Assembly (NCBI GenBank): GCA_963932465.1
Contig: OZ010787.1
Location: 17,501,936-17,565,935, forward strand
Reading direction: 5' to 3'
DNA: 64,000 nucleotides
Source of the DNA: Maratus speciosus
Taxonomy: Eukaryota > Arthropoda > Arachnida > Araneae > Salticidae
In this document: piece by piece, positions 22,800 through 34,168 of the stretch
Numbering within the stretch: the stretch's first letter is position 1
Layout of the letters: every line of letters starts with the position of its first letter
The notes under the pieces: generated by a model
The model's input: only the letters and a program-made list of their open reading frames with translations
Database searches by the model: none
What the model was told of the DNA's origin: nothing
Translations under genes and position numbers: made by a program

Positions 22800-24376
22800 C
22801 GAATTTATTATCGTTCATAATAGGTATCCTAGGCGATCATTTCCTTGTTTATCAATGACGATAACCTTGGCTATGGACCCGATTACGGTTTATTAGCTCT
22901 TTATGTTTACTAATATAGTTTTTAAATTAAAATGAATAAGTTGTAAGCTAAAAAATCGAATCTATATATAATTATTATAATGATAAGATTTTCTGTAATC
23001 GTGTCCACTGTCAATTGCATATTTTAGAGTTAGTAATTCCGCGCAAAATTAAATATTTTCTTGAAACCAGCTTCTTTTTTTAATAAAGTAAACATTTAAT
23101 GGTATCCTAAATGATAATTGTCTTGCTTATCATTGACGCCAACCTGGGCTGTGGACAAGATAATTAAATATTGGCTATTTATTCTCACTGATCCAAAATT
23201 AATGTTTTGAATGAATAGTTGTAAGCTAAAAAACGGATCACCATACAATTATTATCATTTCAAATATGCTCAGTTGGGTCCACAGCCAATTGGGATATTT
23301 TTGATAGTCTGGTTTGGCGAATTAAAGACACCCAGGTTTGTTTTTTTATGAGGCAAACTTTTAATGGCATCCTAGGCGACCACTTCTTTGCTTATTAGTA
23401 ATGCGAACCGTAGCCGTGCGTTCAGTTATGAAATATTAGCTCTTTTCATTTACCAAAATAAGAGATTTTAAATAGCGCCACCCATTTTTACACATTGAAG
23501 GTATCCTACACTGTAAAAAAAACCACTGTAGATTTGCCAGAACAAACTCGATCACAGTGAATGTGCTGTATCTTTCTTTGGTTTCCTAACTATATTAACA
23601 TGGAAAATACAGCAGTTGCGTAAAATTAACAGCGCAATGTGCTGGCAATTTGGACGCATTTTTTGTGCTGTTAATTTTACGCAACTACTGTATTTTCCAT
23701 GTTAATATAGTCAGGAAACCAAAGAAAGATACGGCACATTCACTGTGATCGAGTTTGTGCGCGAGATGAACAGTACTTCGTACTGTAAAATGTCGTGTTT
23801 TTTTTTTACAGAGTAGAATATCATTTCCTTCCTTATGATTGATACTACTATAGACTGTGAACCCGATTACGGAATATTAGCTCTTTATTTTTATTCATTT
23901 AGTTTAAAATTAAAATGAGTAAGTTGTAAGCTGAAAACAGGTTGAATATAAAATGATTATCATTTATAGGTGTTCTGTAATCTTATCCGCTGTCAATTGG
24001 CATATTTTACATAGTATTTTGCGATTTGGCCCAAAATTAAATATATTTTTGAAGCCAGCTTTATTTTTTCGTTTAATGCAAATATTTAATGGCATCCTAT
24101 TATATTAGGTATTTATGCTTGCAAGTATAGTGATAAAATTAAAAAGGAAAAATTGTATGCTAAAAATCGGATCTCCGTAATCCAATCCACAGCTAATTGG
24201 CATATTTTAGATAGCGGGTTTTGAATTAAAATTTAATGCATATTCCTAACCAGGTTTGTATTTTTATGAGGGAAACATTTAATAATATCCTAGGTGATCA
24301 TTGTTTTGCTTATTAATAACATGCTTCGCATGCAAACCGTGACTTTGGATCCGATTATGGAATGTTAGCTCTTTAC
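22800..24376 (+). repeat. Decayed tandem array, period about 275 bp
   Basis: Units start GGTATCCTAGGCGATCAT (22824), GGTATCCTAAATGATAA (23101) and GGCATCCTAGGCGACCA (23374). Later partial units are near 23815, 24091 and 24290. Shared blocks include GACCCGATTACGG, TTAGCTCTTTA, AAGTTGTAAGCTAAAAA and GTCAATTGGCATATTTTA. The array is interrupted by a foldback MITE (23509-23813). Its last unit is broken at 24376, and the missing half appears at 35197. Confidence 0.75.
23509..23813. mobile_element. Foldback MITE, 305 bp, CACTGTAAAAA ends
   Basis: Flanked by TA on both sides. TIR CACTGTAAAAAAAACCAC against CTCTGTAAAAAAAAAACACG. Internal arms of about 95 bp are nearly perfect inverted copies (CTCGATCACAGTGAATGTG, CATGGAAAATACAG, GCGTAAAATTAACAGC). 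Inserted into the 275-bp array between GTATCC and GAATATC. Confidence 0.8.
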
Positions 24377-24600
24377 ACTCTAAAATGGGGAGGAGTGAAA
24401 AGTGCACCCTTTGAAAGAGTGACAGGCATTTTCACTCTTTTTGGAGTGAATTAAAAAAAAAAATACACTCCTTAAAGAGTGGGATTTTTCACTTCATAGA
24501 AAAAAGTGAGATATTTCACTCCATTGTCGAGAGTGAAATATGTCACTCCGTTGTCGAGAGTAAATGGTCACTCCTCTGAAAGAGTGACTTCACTATAAGC
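24377..24600. repeat. Palindromic minisatellite, GAGTGA...TCACTC, left array
   Basis: About eight units such as GAGTGACAGGCATTTTCACTC, GTGAGATATTTCACTCC, GAGTGAAATATGTCACTCC and GAGTGACTTCACT. Each unit is roughly self-complementary, and the spacing is about 25-30 bp. Confidence 0.8.
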
Positions 24601-24629
24601 AGGAATGAGTATTGTAGGGGTATTAATAA

Positions 24630-25200
24630 CCAGCCAATCAGAACAGTCTTGTGCTTTTTTAAGATAAGAGAAAGACACCCGCCATTTTAGAAATAAAATA
24701 TACGGCGTTTTATTTCTAAACATCGCGTACATTAAAGCGATTATTTAGGGATTTTTTTTATTTTCATATAAAATTAAATGTAATTAATTCATAAAGGATA
24801 CAGAAGACCATTCCCAAAGAAACAATTTTGCGGTTTCAAATTCTATCACTGTTATCTGCAGAGCGCGCAAAAAAGTATCTTGAAAGTTGACTCATATATG
24901 CATTGCTTGCAATTTTATTTTCACTCCCGTCTTTAGTCTGAGAAGTGTGTACACAGAGAGTCTTCACCGTTGTACACAGTGAAATTCAAAGTATTGAATA
25001 AAGAGTCGCAACTCTCATTTTGAGACGACAAGAAAAACTTATTTTCTGTCGATCTCTAATTGTTTGTATTCCTATTACTCAGCAGCTAATCTAAAAAGCA
25101 GAAGTCTACGACGGCGCACTTTTTTTAAGATCAGAGAAAGGCGTCCATCATTTTAGGATTAAAACATTTGGATATTATTAAAGTTTATTACGGAACCTAA
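24630..25200 (+). repeat. Diverged direct repeat, spacing about 450 bp
   Basis: GTGCTTTTTTAAGATAAGAG, AAGACACCCGCCATTTTAG, TAAAATAT near 24651 recurs near 25113 as GCACTTTTTTTAAGATCAGAG, AAGGCGTCCATCATTTTAG, TAAAACAT. No coding frame. Confidence 0.5.
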
Positions 25201-25864
25201 AGGTGAGTCTTATTTAATTTTAACCTTTTATTCCTTGTAGAATTTGCATGTTAGGATTATGAGTTAAATAACTATGATGCACATAATTATTGTCATTAAA
25301 AAATAAAACATGATATTTTAAGCATTGAAATAAAGTGTTTTTTATGCCTGATACGAAGTTTATAGATAAAACTGCTTTAATATATACTATTTTTAAATGT
25401 TCATAGTATCACTTATATATAATATAAGTTTGAATATATTTTAAAGAGATAAATAACTACTTTTTACATTAAAAAAGTTTTTCAAACAATAAGAACATAT
25501 GCAGTCTTTTCTTTTCTTTTTATATTTTCTACTTTTTAAATGCGTTCGTAATTAAAGTCAGTCTGACAAAATGAGACACGATTCCCCGTAGTTTTGTCGC
25601 ATTTAGGGTATATTTGGGATTTTATTATATAAATGTATATTTTATTAAGCAACAAATTACTGAATACTGTACCTTTAGTTCAAAACTAACTTGTTTTGTA
25701 GAAATTTAATAATTATCTGTAGTATAAAGCCACAATATAGGATTGTTGCATTTAGGTCATTTTTGTCACATTTACGGCACCTAAAACCTAAATGAGACGT
25801 TCATAGTCCTAAATGTGATAATGCATTTTATACATGAAAATTCATCTGAAAAAGTTCATTTAAC

Positions 25865-26340
25865 GATTAACTGCTGTGACAGAAAATTGCCACATTACAA
25901 CTGTGAGCGGTCTGTGAAACCATTCGATTGAAAGATGAATAAAATGCGCGATTAACTCATAAAAGGCGGTTTTTGCACTAAACTGTATGCACAGTATTAT
26001 TTCTAATAAAATTTCGATTTTTCAAACATTTCAAACAACAGTACTAGGCTCCAAATGAAGCAAAATTTCGCTGTATCGATAGTTAAACTAGAAATTACAA
26101 GTAAAACTGTGAAAAAAAAAAGTAGCTCTAACATCCGTTAAGGGTTAACTGTGATTATTTTTTGAATTAATTAATCCTTAACTGCTGTGACAGGAATTGT
26201 TGCATAACTGCTGTGAGCGGTTTCCGAGACCACTTGATTAAAAGATGAATGAATGTCTCTATTAACTCACAGGGTACTGTTTCTGTACTAAAATGTAAGT
26301 GCAGGACTATTATAATTAAACTTTTCAATATTATTCTTAA
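25865..26340 (+). repeat. Diverged tandem repeat, spacing about 305 bp
   Basis: TTAACTGCTGTGACAG, CTGTGAGCGGT, AAAGATGAAT, ATTAACTCA and TGTATGCACAG/TGTAAGTGCAG appear in the same order in both copies. Confidence 0.65.
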
Positions 26341-26994
26341 AATGTTTATCACGGGGCAGCACTGTGCGGTTTGTCAATTTCACGCTGCTAATATGCAAAA
26401 GTTATTTGAATGCTGCGTATAATGCCTAATATGAATAACTCTCAAATAAATAAATGCGTTCCTAATATAAAAATCTCTCATCCCTCTTTGCGAAGTAGCT
26501 AAGGTCATAACTACAATTGAATAATTGTCGCAGAAAACAGCTTTTAAAATTCGCGAAATTTGCGCGTCAATATTAACCCATAATTTATACACCAGTGCGA
26601 ATTGGGTTTCCGTAACTTCAACTCCGCATAATTTTGCTGACAATCTGATGATAATGAAATATAACTACATGATCCATATACAAAATTTAATAAGGAATCC
26701 AAATGAAATATTTGATTTTATCAAATTTCTTATTTTGTGAATGAAAAATGCGAATTAATTACAGACGGCGACATTTCGGTCGGTGCGAATTCAAAGTGTG
26801 GAGCTTAAAGGTTAAAATATTATTTAAAAGATATTTATAATATTGTATAATAAACTAGACTATTTATTACATATAACTTTATTATAAAATGTCACATGAT
26901 AAATATATCATCCTTAGATAAAATCGTACAACATTTCTAATAATTCTCATTAAGCCAGAGAGAAGCTCTGTGCCTGATATTCTGTTGCACCCCT

Positions 26995-27007
26995 CCCCCC
27001 CCCCCCC
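26995..27007. repeat. C13 tract
   Basis: Homopolymer C run after a CCCCTCCCC lead-in. Confidence 0.85.
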
Positions 27008-28129
27008 TCTTCATTTTTCTTGCACTTTCACAAAAAAAAATTAACATTTTCTGTACTTACAAATACGTATATGGAAACAAATATTCATTTAGATAAACAT
27101 GGTTTTATTTATCTTTTATCTTTTACTAATTTAAAAGTAGAAAATATCGATTATAACGAATAAAAAATGAAAACAGAATTAAAATATTAGATTTTATAAA
27201 AGTGCTAACAAAAATTATGACTCCTAAACCAGGGAATAACTCAATTGCGTCTCGTTTTAATCGGAAACAGCATTTAAGCTACCGAATGGTATAATGGTAA
27301 AATTAACTTACTTAACTTACTTACCGCATTAAAATAAACATAAATCCTTTTCAATCTACACAAGATTTTCCAGAAGTCCATTATGTAAAATTATTGCAAA
27401 TTCCTTAATCATATGTCTATATTATGTTACTGGAATAGACACTGCGTTTCTTAAACCGTTTTTTTTTTATTAAAAATTTTAAAGAAGCGTATTTTTCTTT
27501 TTTGATCGTCTTAAACACATATTTAAACACACCTGGTTAAAGAAAAACATTAATGGATTCTGCTGACTCAACACAGCTTAATTAAACATAAAATTTGATT
27601 TAAATATTATTTTAACACAATCTATAAAAAATCCCATATAAACTTCTTCGTTAATCTTCTAAATGTTTCGCCGCATTTACACCAATATGTATATCGCTAT
27701 TAGGCACAGGCTGAAAACAAGCTCTCCTAGATGCGTAGTCCACTTCAAATTCTAAACCGGAAACTGGTCGCATTTCTTTAGTTTAACTGGTCAGGTAACT
27801 GAAACGGACAACGTAGCTCTTGACGTTTATAAGGTTATTTGATCTTCAAAGTAAAAAAATAAAAACCGTGAGCCACTTTCGGGAATTTTTGTCGCATTTA
27901 CGAAACATGGGGGCGATGTAAAATGAACGATGTGTATTTCATTGGAAATTTCTTTTAAAAAACCCGTTTTATATGCCAAAAAATGTTTCGGGTTTTGTTT
28001 CTGAAGTTCGTATGCTTCATTATATAACATTTATTTACGATTATCGGATTAAGATTTTATGTAAAAGAACATTGTCGCATTTAGGGGTTATCACATTTAG
28101 GCAGACTGACCTTATATAAATACGTAGCA

Positions 28130-28500
28130 CCTATAGTGGTCGTTCAGTCCGTCCGTCCGCATATAACAGATCAAAAACTACCCAACCGAATGGTTTGAAA
28201 TTTTAAATATATAATTATTGCAAAATTTTGTCGAGTCATTTCAAATTTTAGAAAAATCGGATGTATAGTTTAATTACAGGATCAGTCAAAAGTTTTCCGT
28301 TACATTAGGGCCAATGAGAAAAAATTATTTCAAGTGCATTTTAATGACGTTGCAGCCATTCGAACAGAATGAAATTGATATGCACTTATGAAGTGCACTA
28401 AAATATACATTTAGCGCAATATGCGGTGCAAAAAATATTTATAAAACTAGTTATCGCACGAACGCACCTCATTTGCCACGTTTGTCGTGCAATTTCCAAC
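28130..28500 (+). mobile_element. Hairpin-led dispersed repeat, family C, copy 3 (partial)
   Basis: CAGTCCGTCCGTCCG tract, then ACAGGATCAGTCAAAAGTTTTCCGTTACATTA, GTGCATTTTAATGA and AATGAAATTGATATGCA, collinear with copies at 0.9 and 5.3 kb. Only one minisatellite unit remains. Ends near GCACGAACGCACC...CGTGCAA, possibly the 3' hairpin. Confidence 0.4.
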
Positions 28501-29051
28501 TTGTTTCAATTTCCTAGATAATTTTTTTCCTATAAAACATACGAAATCATTTTAGCTCATACTCCCAAAATACAATATATACTGGAATAAAAATTTTAAA
28601 TTAAATATGGCTTATCATATAATTTTCATGATTAAGTTAAAGAATATGTTTAAAAGAAAAATATAAACATATTCCACAGAACATAAAAATATAGACTTCA
28701 TGTTTATATTTAATAAAACAATGAGAGATCACAACACATAAAAAGAAATCTTACACATTCTTAATATTTAGATCAAGCTTAGAACTGTTTTTTAAAAAAG
28801 ATGTGAGTTGATAAGCATAGTGGAAAAATTAAAAATATTTTAGAACAATAGGGTTCTGCAAAATAGAGCTAAAAAGATTACATTTAAAACAAAAATTAAA
28901 ATGAAATCATACGTTGTTAATCATATAACATCCATCTACAGTTATTAATGAAACTTTAAAAGTAACTGAAATGTAGTAAACAATAACATTTAATTAGATT
29001 TAAATTCATTAGCAATGAATTCTGAGAACTAAATATTTCAAATTTGAATTA
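28501..29051. other. AT-rich interval, nothing recognised
   Basis: No structure seen. Confidence 0.5.
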
Positions 29052-30183
29052 GGAGAGATTAGGGAGGGTTGACCATATGGGGGGCTTGACCATCAGTTTT
29101 CATATTTAATTGAATTTCAGAGATTTATCAATAGGTGTCAACCAATGCTACTAGAATGCTCAAACAACAGTCTCTGTTTCATATAGATAATCGAAATAGG
29201 TATGGAAGAAATCAATTGTGAGCCGTTTTCAACCTAAAAGTTGTGTTTTTTTTTTAATATTTTGTAAGCGTTTTCCAGATAAAACATATCATAGAAATTT
29301 AAGTTAGTAGGTTTTAAGTAATGCAGAAATATCGAGCTTTCATTCCAGGCATAAAGATTATACAGTAAGTGAGGCTTAACATGACAATGTGCTATTCTTT
29401 AGAAAAGTTCTATGTGGGGAAATTTGACCCGGTCAATGTGAGGGAGGCTTGACCAGATGTTCAAGGCTGTGTCAAGATATTTTATATTAAATTCGTACAT
29501 TGAAAGATATTTACCGATATATAAATTTTGGAAACCTATCTAGAACACAAATTTACAAAAGACTTTCAGAACAGGGAGGAGCTCCTACTGTTTAAAAATT
29601 CAGATTTGATAAAAATTGCCCGTCGGCAATGTGTTAATTAAGGGGTTTTAGAAATCTTTTTATTATACACTGCGCATAATGAAAGATAAATGGTTATATA
29701 TAAAAACGAATGTAAATTTATTCTGCAAAGCTACAGTAAAATGGGGTGATGGAAAAGAAAACGTTTAAAACTGATTAAAGAAAGATGTGAAAAATTGCTT
29801 TAGTATCCACTTCACGAAAAAAAATAACGAATTATAAATGGGAAATTTATAGAATTGATAGAAACTTTTTTCCATTAAAATATTACTTACAATAGGTAAA
29901 TAGAAACAGTGGAAAAGACTAGAAAGGACTAGAGTACGAAAGCAGCAGTCTTAACCGTTTCAGGGGCAGTGGTATGTTTATGAAACCACTTAATTTTAAT
30001 TCCCAAACGCCACAATGGCACCAGAATTTTGCTAAAATCTTTTGCATTTAATACGTATGTGAAATATAGCCCTTTTCGCATTTCCAAATAAATTTGATCG
30101 TATATTCCGGTGCCAGTCATTTATTTCAACATTTTAGTACTGAAAGTACTTTGCCCATGAAAGGCTTAAAAGATGTTAATGAT

Positions 30184-30288
30184 AAGTACTCATGCGGCTG
30201 GAAAAGAACATAGCATTGATCGGAAAACTTTAGAAAGGTATGTAGACAAATTTCAACATGATGAAAGAGTGAGATGAAGCGAAACTAT
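30184..30288 (+). pseudogene. Pogo-like transposase HTH remnant
   Basis: One frame reads AAGKEHSIDRKTLERYVDKF, then QHDERVR and a stop. The pattern AAxEHxxDRxTLxRYVxKF is the recognition-helix region of the pogo/Tigger N-terminal helix-turn-helix, which binds the TIR. Upstream and downstream frames are broken and no DDE block was found, so this is a fossil. It lies in a TA-inserted TIR element, which supports the assignment. Confidence 0.6.
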
Positions 30289-30600
30289 GTGTGACAACTA
30301 GAATTGTCATGTCGAATGTCACAAAAAGTAGGACAAGGAGACAAAAAAAAGGAGGGCAGTGGCTACTAAATCCAGACATTATAATGCATTAAACTCTATG
30401 AAAACGGAACCTGTCTCTAGCGGAATACCGTCTTAAATGTTAAAATTTCACTTTCCTTGCTGTACATTTATATCTGCTCAGACAAAATCTTGTCCTTTGA
30501 TATGCGATTGCGCCTAAAATGGTTTTTTTATGTATCATACTTTCAAAAGTATGCTTTTATAATAATTAAAGCATTTAGCATAAATTTATTTTACTTTTTA

Positions 30601-32680
30601 GGGTTCCGTACTTAAAAAGTAAAAACGGAACCATTATAAGATCACTCCTGTGTCTGTCTGTCTGTCTGTCACAGGCATTCTACTCGTAAACTATGGAACG
30701 TGAAAATTTCAAATTCGGGGAAGACTATTGACCCACATATTTTCAGATCATTAAACATTCATAAATGTATTTACTAAAAATGTATAAGGGCTAATTAAGC
30801 TACTTGAAAAAAAAAGTCTTTTCTTTTTATATCGTGTTGAGTATCGCGTGAAAGCTTTCGTAACGCTAAGCTCAAAAATGCATTCCTTTTAATTTTAGGT
30901 ATTGTATTTTCAAAGATATAGTCGAAAATGTAGCGCAAAAATATATCCCCCCCCCCCCCATCTAATTTCGAATCTACTGAAACTAAAATTTTGAAAAAAA
31001 TAGAGGTAGTAGATGTTAACTTAAACCCTGAAGGAAAATTATACCGATTATCCTAGTTCACAGAGTTTTTGAGAAAATCGCATTTTTCTGCTACACACAA
31101 ATTTCGATTTACGGGCATTCAGCAAAAGTGTTGAGCAGCGCTGGAGGTACCTATCGTAGCCGAAGTGCAAAAGCATTGTTGATAACGATTTTTGAGAAAA
31201 ATTATCAGTAATTAGCCGAGATATTAACCCTTAAAGATAGGGACAGTTTGGACATACATAAGCACAGGGCCGGCATACTCTATGCCTAGTTAACGACTTT
31301 TAATGATATATAAGTGTTATGTAATGTCCAGTAGTAGTATAAAAGCAATAAACATAAATTGTTAAAAACAGACTAACTTAAGGCGTCTCAGGACTCTAAA
31401 AATTGGACAAAATGAAAAAAAAAAGGGGCCATTTGCAACATTTAATGTCTTAAAATGCATATGATTTAAAAACACAATTTTTATTGGGATGAAAGATATA
31501 AAAATGTTCTTTCATTTCATGTATTTAAAAAATTACAAGATGCAGAATTAGTATTTATAGGGGGCTCGAAACTGTTAGACATTTGTCGAGCAGAAAATTG
31601 GCATAAGATCTTACGCGCAGGATCACAAAATAAATATTGCAACTAGAATGAAAATTTTGGTGCCTACTTATACTTCAGATTGTAATAATTACCCTGAATT
31701 TAAATACATTTGTATTTAAAACTTTTTTATATTCTTAATGCAAAATTGTAGTTAGCTAATGCAAAATTTTGAAAATTGCAACAGTATAATGACCTAAAAA
31801 ATATATTTTTTTGAACAATAAAAAGGAAATTTTAGGTTCAGTTTATACAGACTAACATGAAATATATGTTTCGAAAATTTCATGAAAAAATATTCAGAAG
31901 TTTTTGAGAAACCCTGCGCGTTATGCCCAAAAATTTGTTTTGCAGAAAAATGACTTCAAAGTTTCGGAAACGCTGCTTCAGCTATTCAGAGGTTATAATT
32001 CTAAAAACCATAACTTCTGTTCTAATGGGAATTTCAAGGAAACAATTATATAAAAATGTTTAAAAAGATAGGAGTTTAACATCTAATAAAATTAAAATTT
32101 CTGATATTTTGAAGAGTCCTGAGACCACTTAATTAGAATGAAACACATAAATACTATGGGATTCGCGACTATTTTGCATTGAGTGAATCTCTCATTACGT
32201 CTAGAGTGACTTTAAAAGTTAATTAAAAGCCTATATGGAAAAACGCGGCACGGAAGGCGCCGTTGAAACTTTGCGACCTCCTTTTGAAGCGCGCTTAGCA
32301 CAATGCCAAATTTAAACTATGAACAAAGGTTTTGTTTTAGCTACATTGTAGGAAGAAAGGTTATTACTACGCTGAATTTATTTTTATGAAATGCCAAATT
32401 AAGTTTAAATATGCACTGCTTTTATTGTCAGTGCCGAATTAAGCTCATTATAAACGGATTAGGATAATATTAAAAAATGAGTTGTGCAAAATAGCTATAT
32501 TTGATATTATTTAGGTTCCATATCTCTTTGAACTTTCATGGCACTAGTATATACAGTTATACCCAACACTACGTTGTATAGTTTTTAACAAAGCCTTAGT
32601 ATTCTTTTAGCAACAATTACATGTTCATATATTTTATCTACGGAACCCTCTGTGCGCGAGTAATACTCGCACTTGACTGT
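30601..32680 (+). mobile_element. Helentron-like element, GGTTCCGT/ACGGAACC family
   Basis: The 5' end is a hairpin (GGTTCCGT 30602-30609, ACGGAACC 30625-30632), then ATAAGATCACTC and a (CTGT)n tract (30651-30670). The 3' end repeats ACGGAACC (32640-32647), followed by CTCTGTGCGCGAGTAATACTCGCAC, whose GTGC..GAGT and ACTCGCAC parts form a hairpin. I recall closely similar termini as a very common interspersed repeat in Lepidoptera and other arthropods. No coding region; a C13 run is at 30947-30959. Inserted inside the pogo-like element. Confidence 0.7.
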
Positions 32681-32879
32681 TTATTTTTAAACTGATTTTG
32701 TTTCTCTTCACAAATATGTCAATATATAGCAAAGTGGGTCAAGCCTCCCGTGCAGTGGGTCAACCCTCCCGTATGTGGGGAGCCTTGACCCGTTATTTTC
32801 TCATGATTAAAATCAATCATTTTTCAAATTTCTTATATATTACACTTATGTAGCAATTTTATTTTGATAACTGATTGTG

Positions 32880-33604
32880 CAGGGTGATTCAAAAAAGATG
32901 GAAAAAATTTTAAGAGGGGATATTACACACCCAAACAAACATTTTGTATCAAAGAATGCATGGTCGAAAACTAAACGTAAAAAAGTTAGAGGGCGCCAAA
33001 AGTTATGTTCTTATACGAGGAAAAAACACACAATGAACGATAAAATTAAGTTACGAAAACAAATTTAATGGCATTTGATTACAATAAGTGCTCAAAACAT
33101 TGACCGGCAGCTGTTATGCACGCAGTACAACGGCGAAGAACAGACTGGCGAATTTTCTGAAACACACCAGGCACCACCGTGCTCGCCAGATCTTTCATGT
33201 CTCGATTTTTTTGTGGGGACAGCTAAAGGCTCTTGTGTATGAGACTCCCAGTGAATCCGCAGAAGAACTTGTCGCCAAGCTTACGGCTGCTGTAGGGGAA
33301 GTTCGCGATATGCCTGGTGTGTTTCAGGAAATTCGCCAATCTGTTCTTCGCCGTTGTACTGCGTGCATAACAGCTGCCGGTCAATGTTTTGAGCACTTAT
33401 TGTAATCAAATGCCATTAAATTTGTTTTCGTAACTTAACTTAATCGTTCATTGTGTGTTTTTGCCTCGTATAAGAACATAACTTTTGGCGCCCTCTAACT
33501 TTTTTACGTTTAGTTTTCGACCATGCATTCTTTGATACAAAATGTTTGTTTGGGTGTGTACTATCACCTCTTAAAAATTTTCCCATCTTTTTTGAATCAC
33601 CCTG
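32880..33604 (+). mobile_element. Foldback transposon, mariner/DUF4817-type, keeps transposase C-terminus
   Basis: Ends CAGGGTGATTCAAAAAAGAT and inverse ATCTTTTTTGAATCACCCTG, with TA on the right (33605-33606). The arms are about 290 bp and nearly identical, and they extend into coding sequence, so the left arm carries an inverted copy of the transposase tail. GGCGCCAAAAGTTATGTTCT and its inverse lie in the two arms. A single TIR of a relative is at 48630. Confidence 0.8.
33183..33405 (+). pseudogene. Transposase C-terminal fragment with frameshift
   Basis: The frame reads SPDLSCLDFF (33183-33212), then after a one-base slip in a T run continues LWGQLKALVYETP, AVGEVRDMPGVFQEIRQSVL and RRCTACITAAGQCFEHLL to TAA at 33403-33405. 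SPDLxxxDFFLWGxLKxxVYxTP is the hallmark around the third catalytic acidic residue of mariner/Tc3-type transposases, and the ending with RRCxxCI...G..FEHLL fits the DUF4817-type family. The first catalytic residues and the DNA-binding part are absent. It is therefore the complement of the N-terminal fragment at 19892. Confidence 0.75.
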
Positions 33605-33878
33605 TATAACGAATAAAATGATGTATAAAACTTTATTCTACGTTCAATATTTAAAAAATAAAAAATCATCTTGTAAAAAGTGGGTCAAGTCTCCCTAGTC
33701 TCCCCTACATATGAAAAAAAGAACAAAATTCACGTACATCACGGGAATTGTTAAAATACTAAATGGATATCTGAAAAGAAAAAATAACATTAACTGATTA
33801 AGATTTCGGTTAATTATTTGCCCTTATGGGTATTTTAAAATTATCATATATTTATAGGTCATGCAATGAAAGCAAATA

Positions 33879-34132
33879 CAGTAAACTCTGTCTAAGGCGG
33901 AATCGATTGGGACTGAGAAAATTTTCCGTGGTTGACAATATTCCTGCTTATGCAAAAAAGCTCCCTCCCCCCCCCCCCAAAAAAAATCCCTCGAAGATGA
34001 TGGTCTTTTATTGATTTTCCTGGCCGGAAAATCGCTTGAAAACTTAAATTCAGAAAGACCTGTTGTCTTTATAGATAAATGAGAAACGCTATTCAATTTC
34101 TTAGTATTGCTGTAATACATGCGAATTACAAG

Positions 34133-34168
<36 letters not shown>

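Larger units (their letters stand above)
25555..28112. mobile_element. Pogo-like or related TIR element with GTCGCATTTAGG subterminal repeats
   Basis: TIR AAGTCAGTCTG on the left and, inverted, AGGTCAGTCTG on the right, both flanked by TA (25553-25554, 28113-28114). The motif GTCGCATTTAGG or its inverse recurs at both ends (about 25598, 25750, 25800, 27890, 28075, 28095). The interior contains a diverged direct repeat (25868 and 26170, TTAACTGCTGTGACAG). No transposase was identified; the small minus-strand frame 27827-28030 is not recognised. Confidence 0.6.
29052..33705 (+). mobile_element. Pogo-like element with GGGTCAAGCCTCCC repeats, carrying nested insertions
   Basis: TIR GGAGAGATTAGGGAGGGTTG on the left and, inverted, GGGGAGACTAGGGAGACTTG on the right, with TA at 29050-29051 and 33706-33707. 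Subterminal GGGTCAAGCCTCCCG motifs recur at both ends (about 29085, 29425 and 32735, 32755, 32780, 33680). It contains an HTH remnant (about 30180-30290), a 2.08-kb Helentron-like element (30601-32680) and a 725-bp foldback (32880-33604). Without these insertions the element is about 1.85 kb, the usual scale of a deleted pogo copy. Confidence 0.7.
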
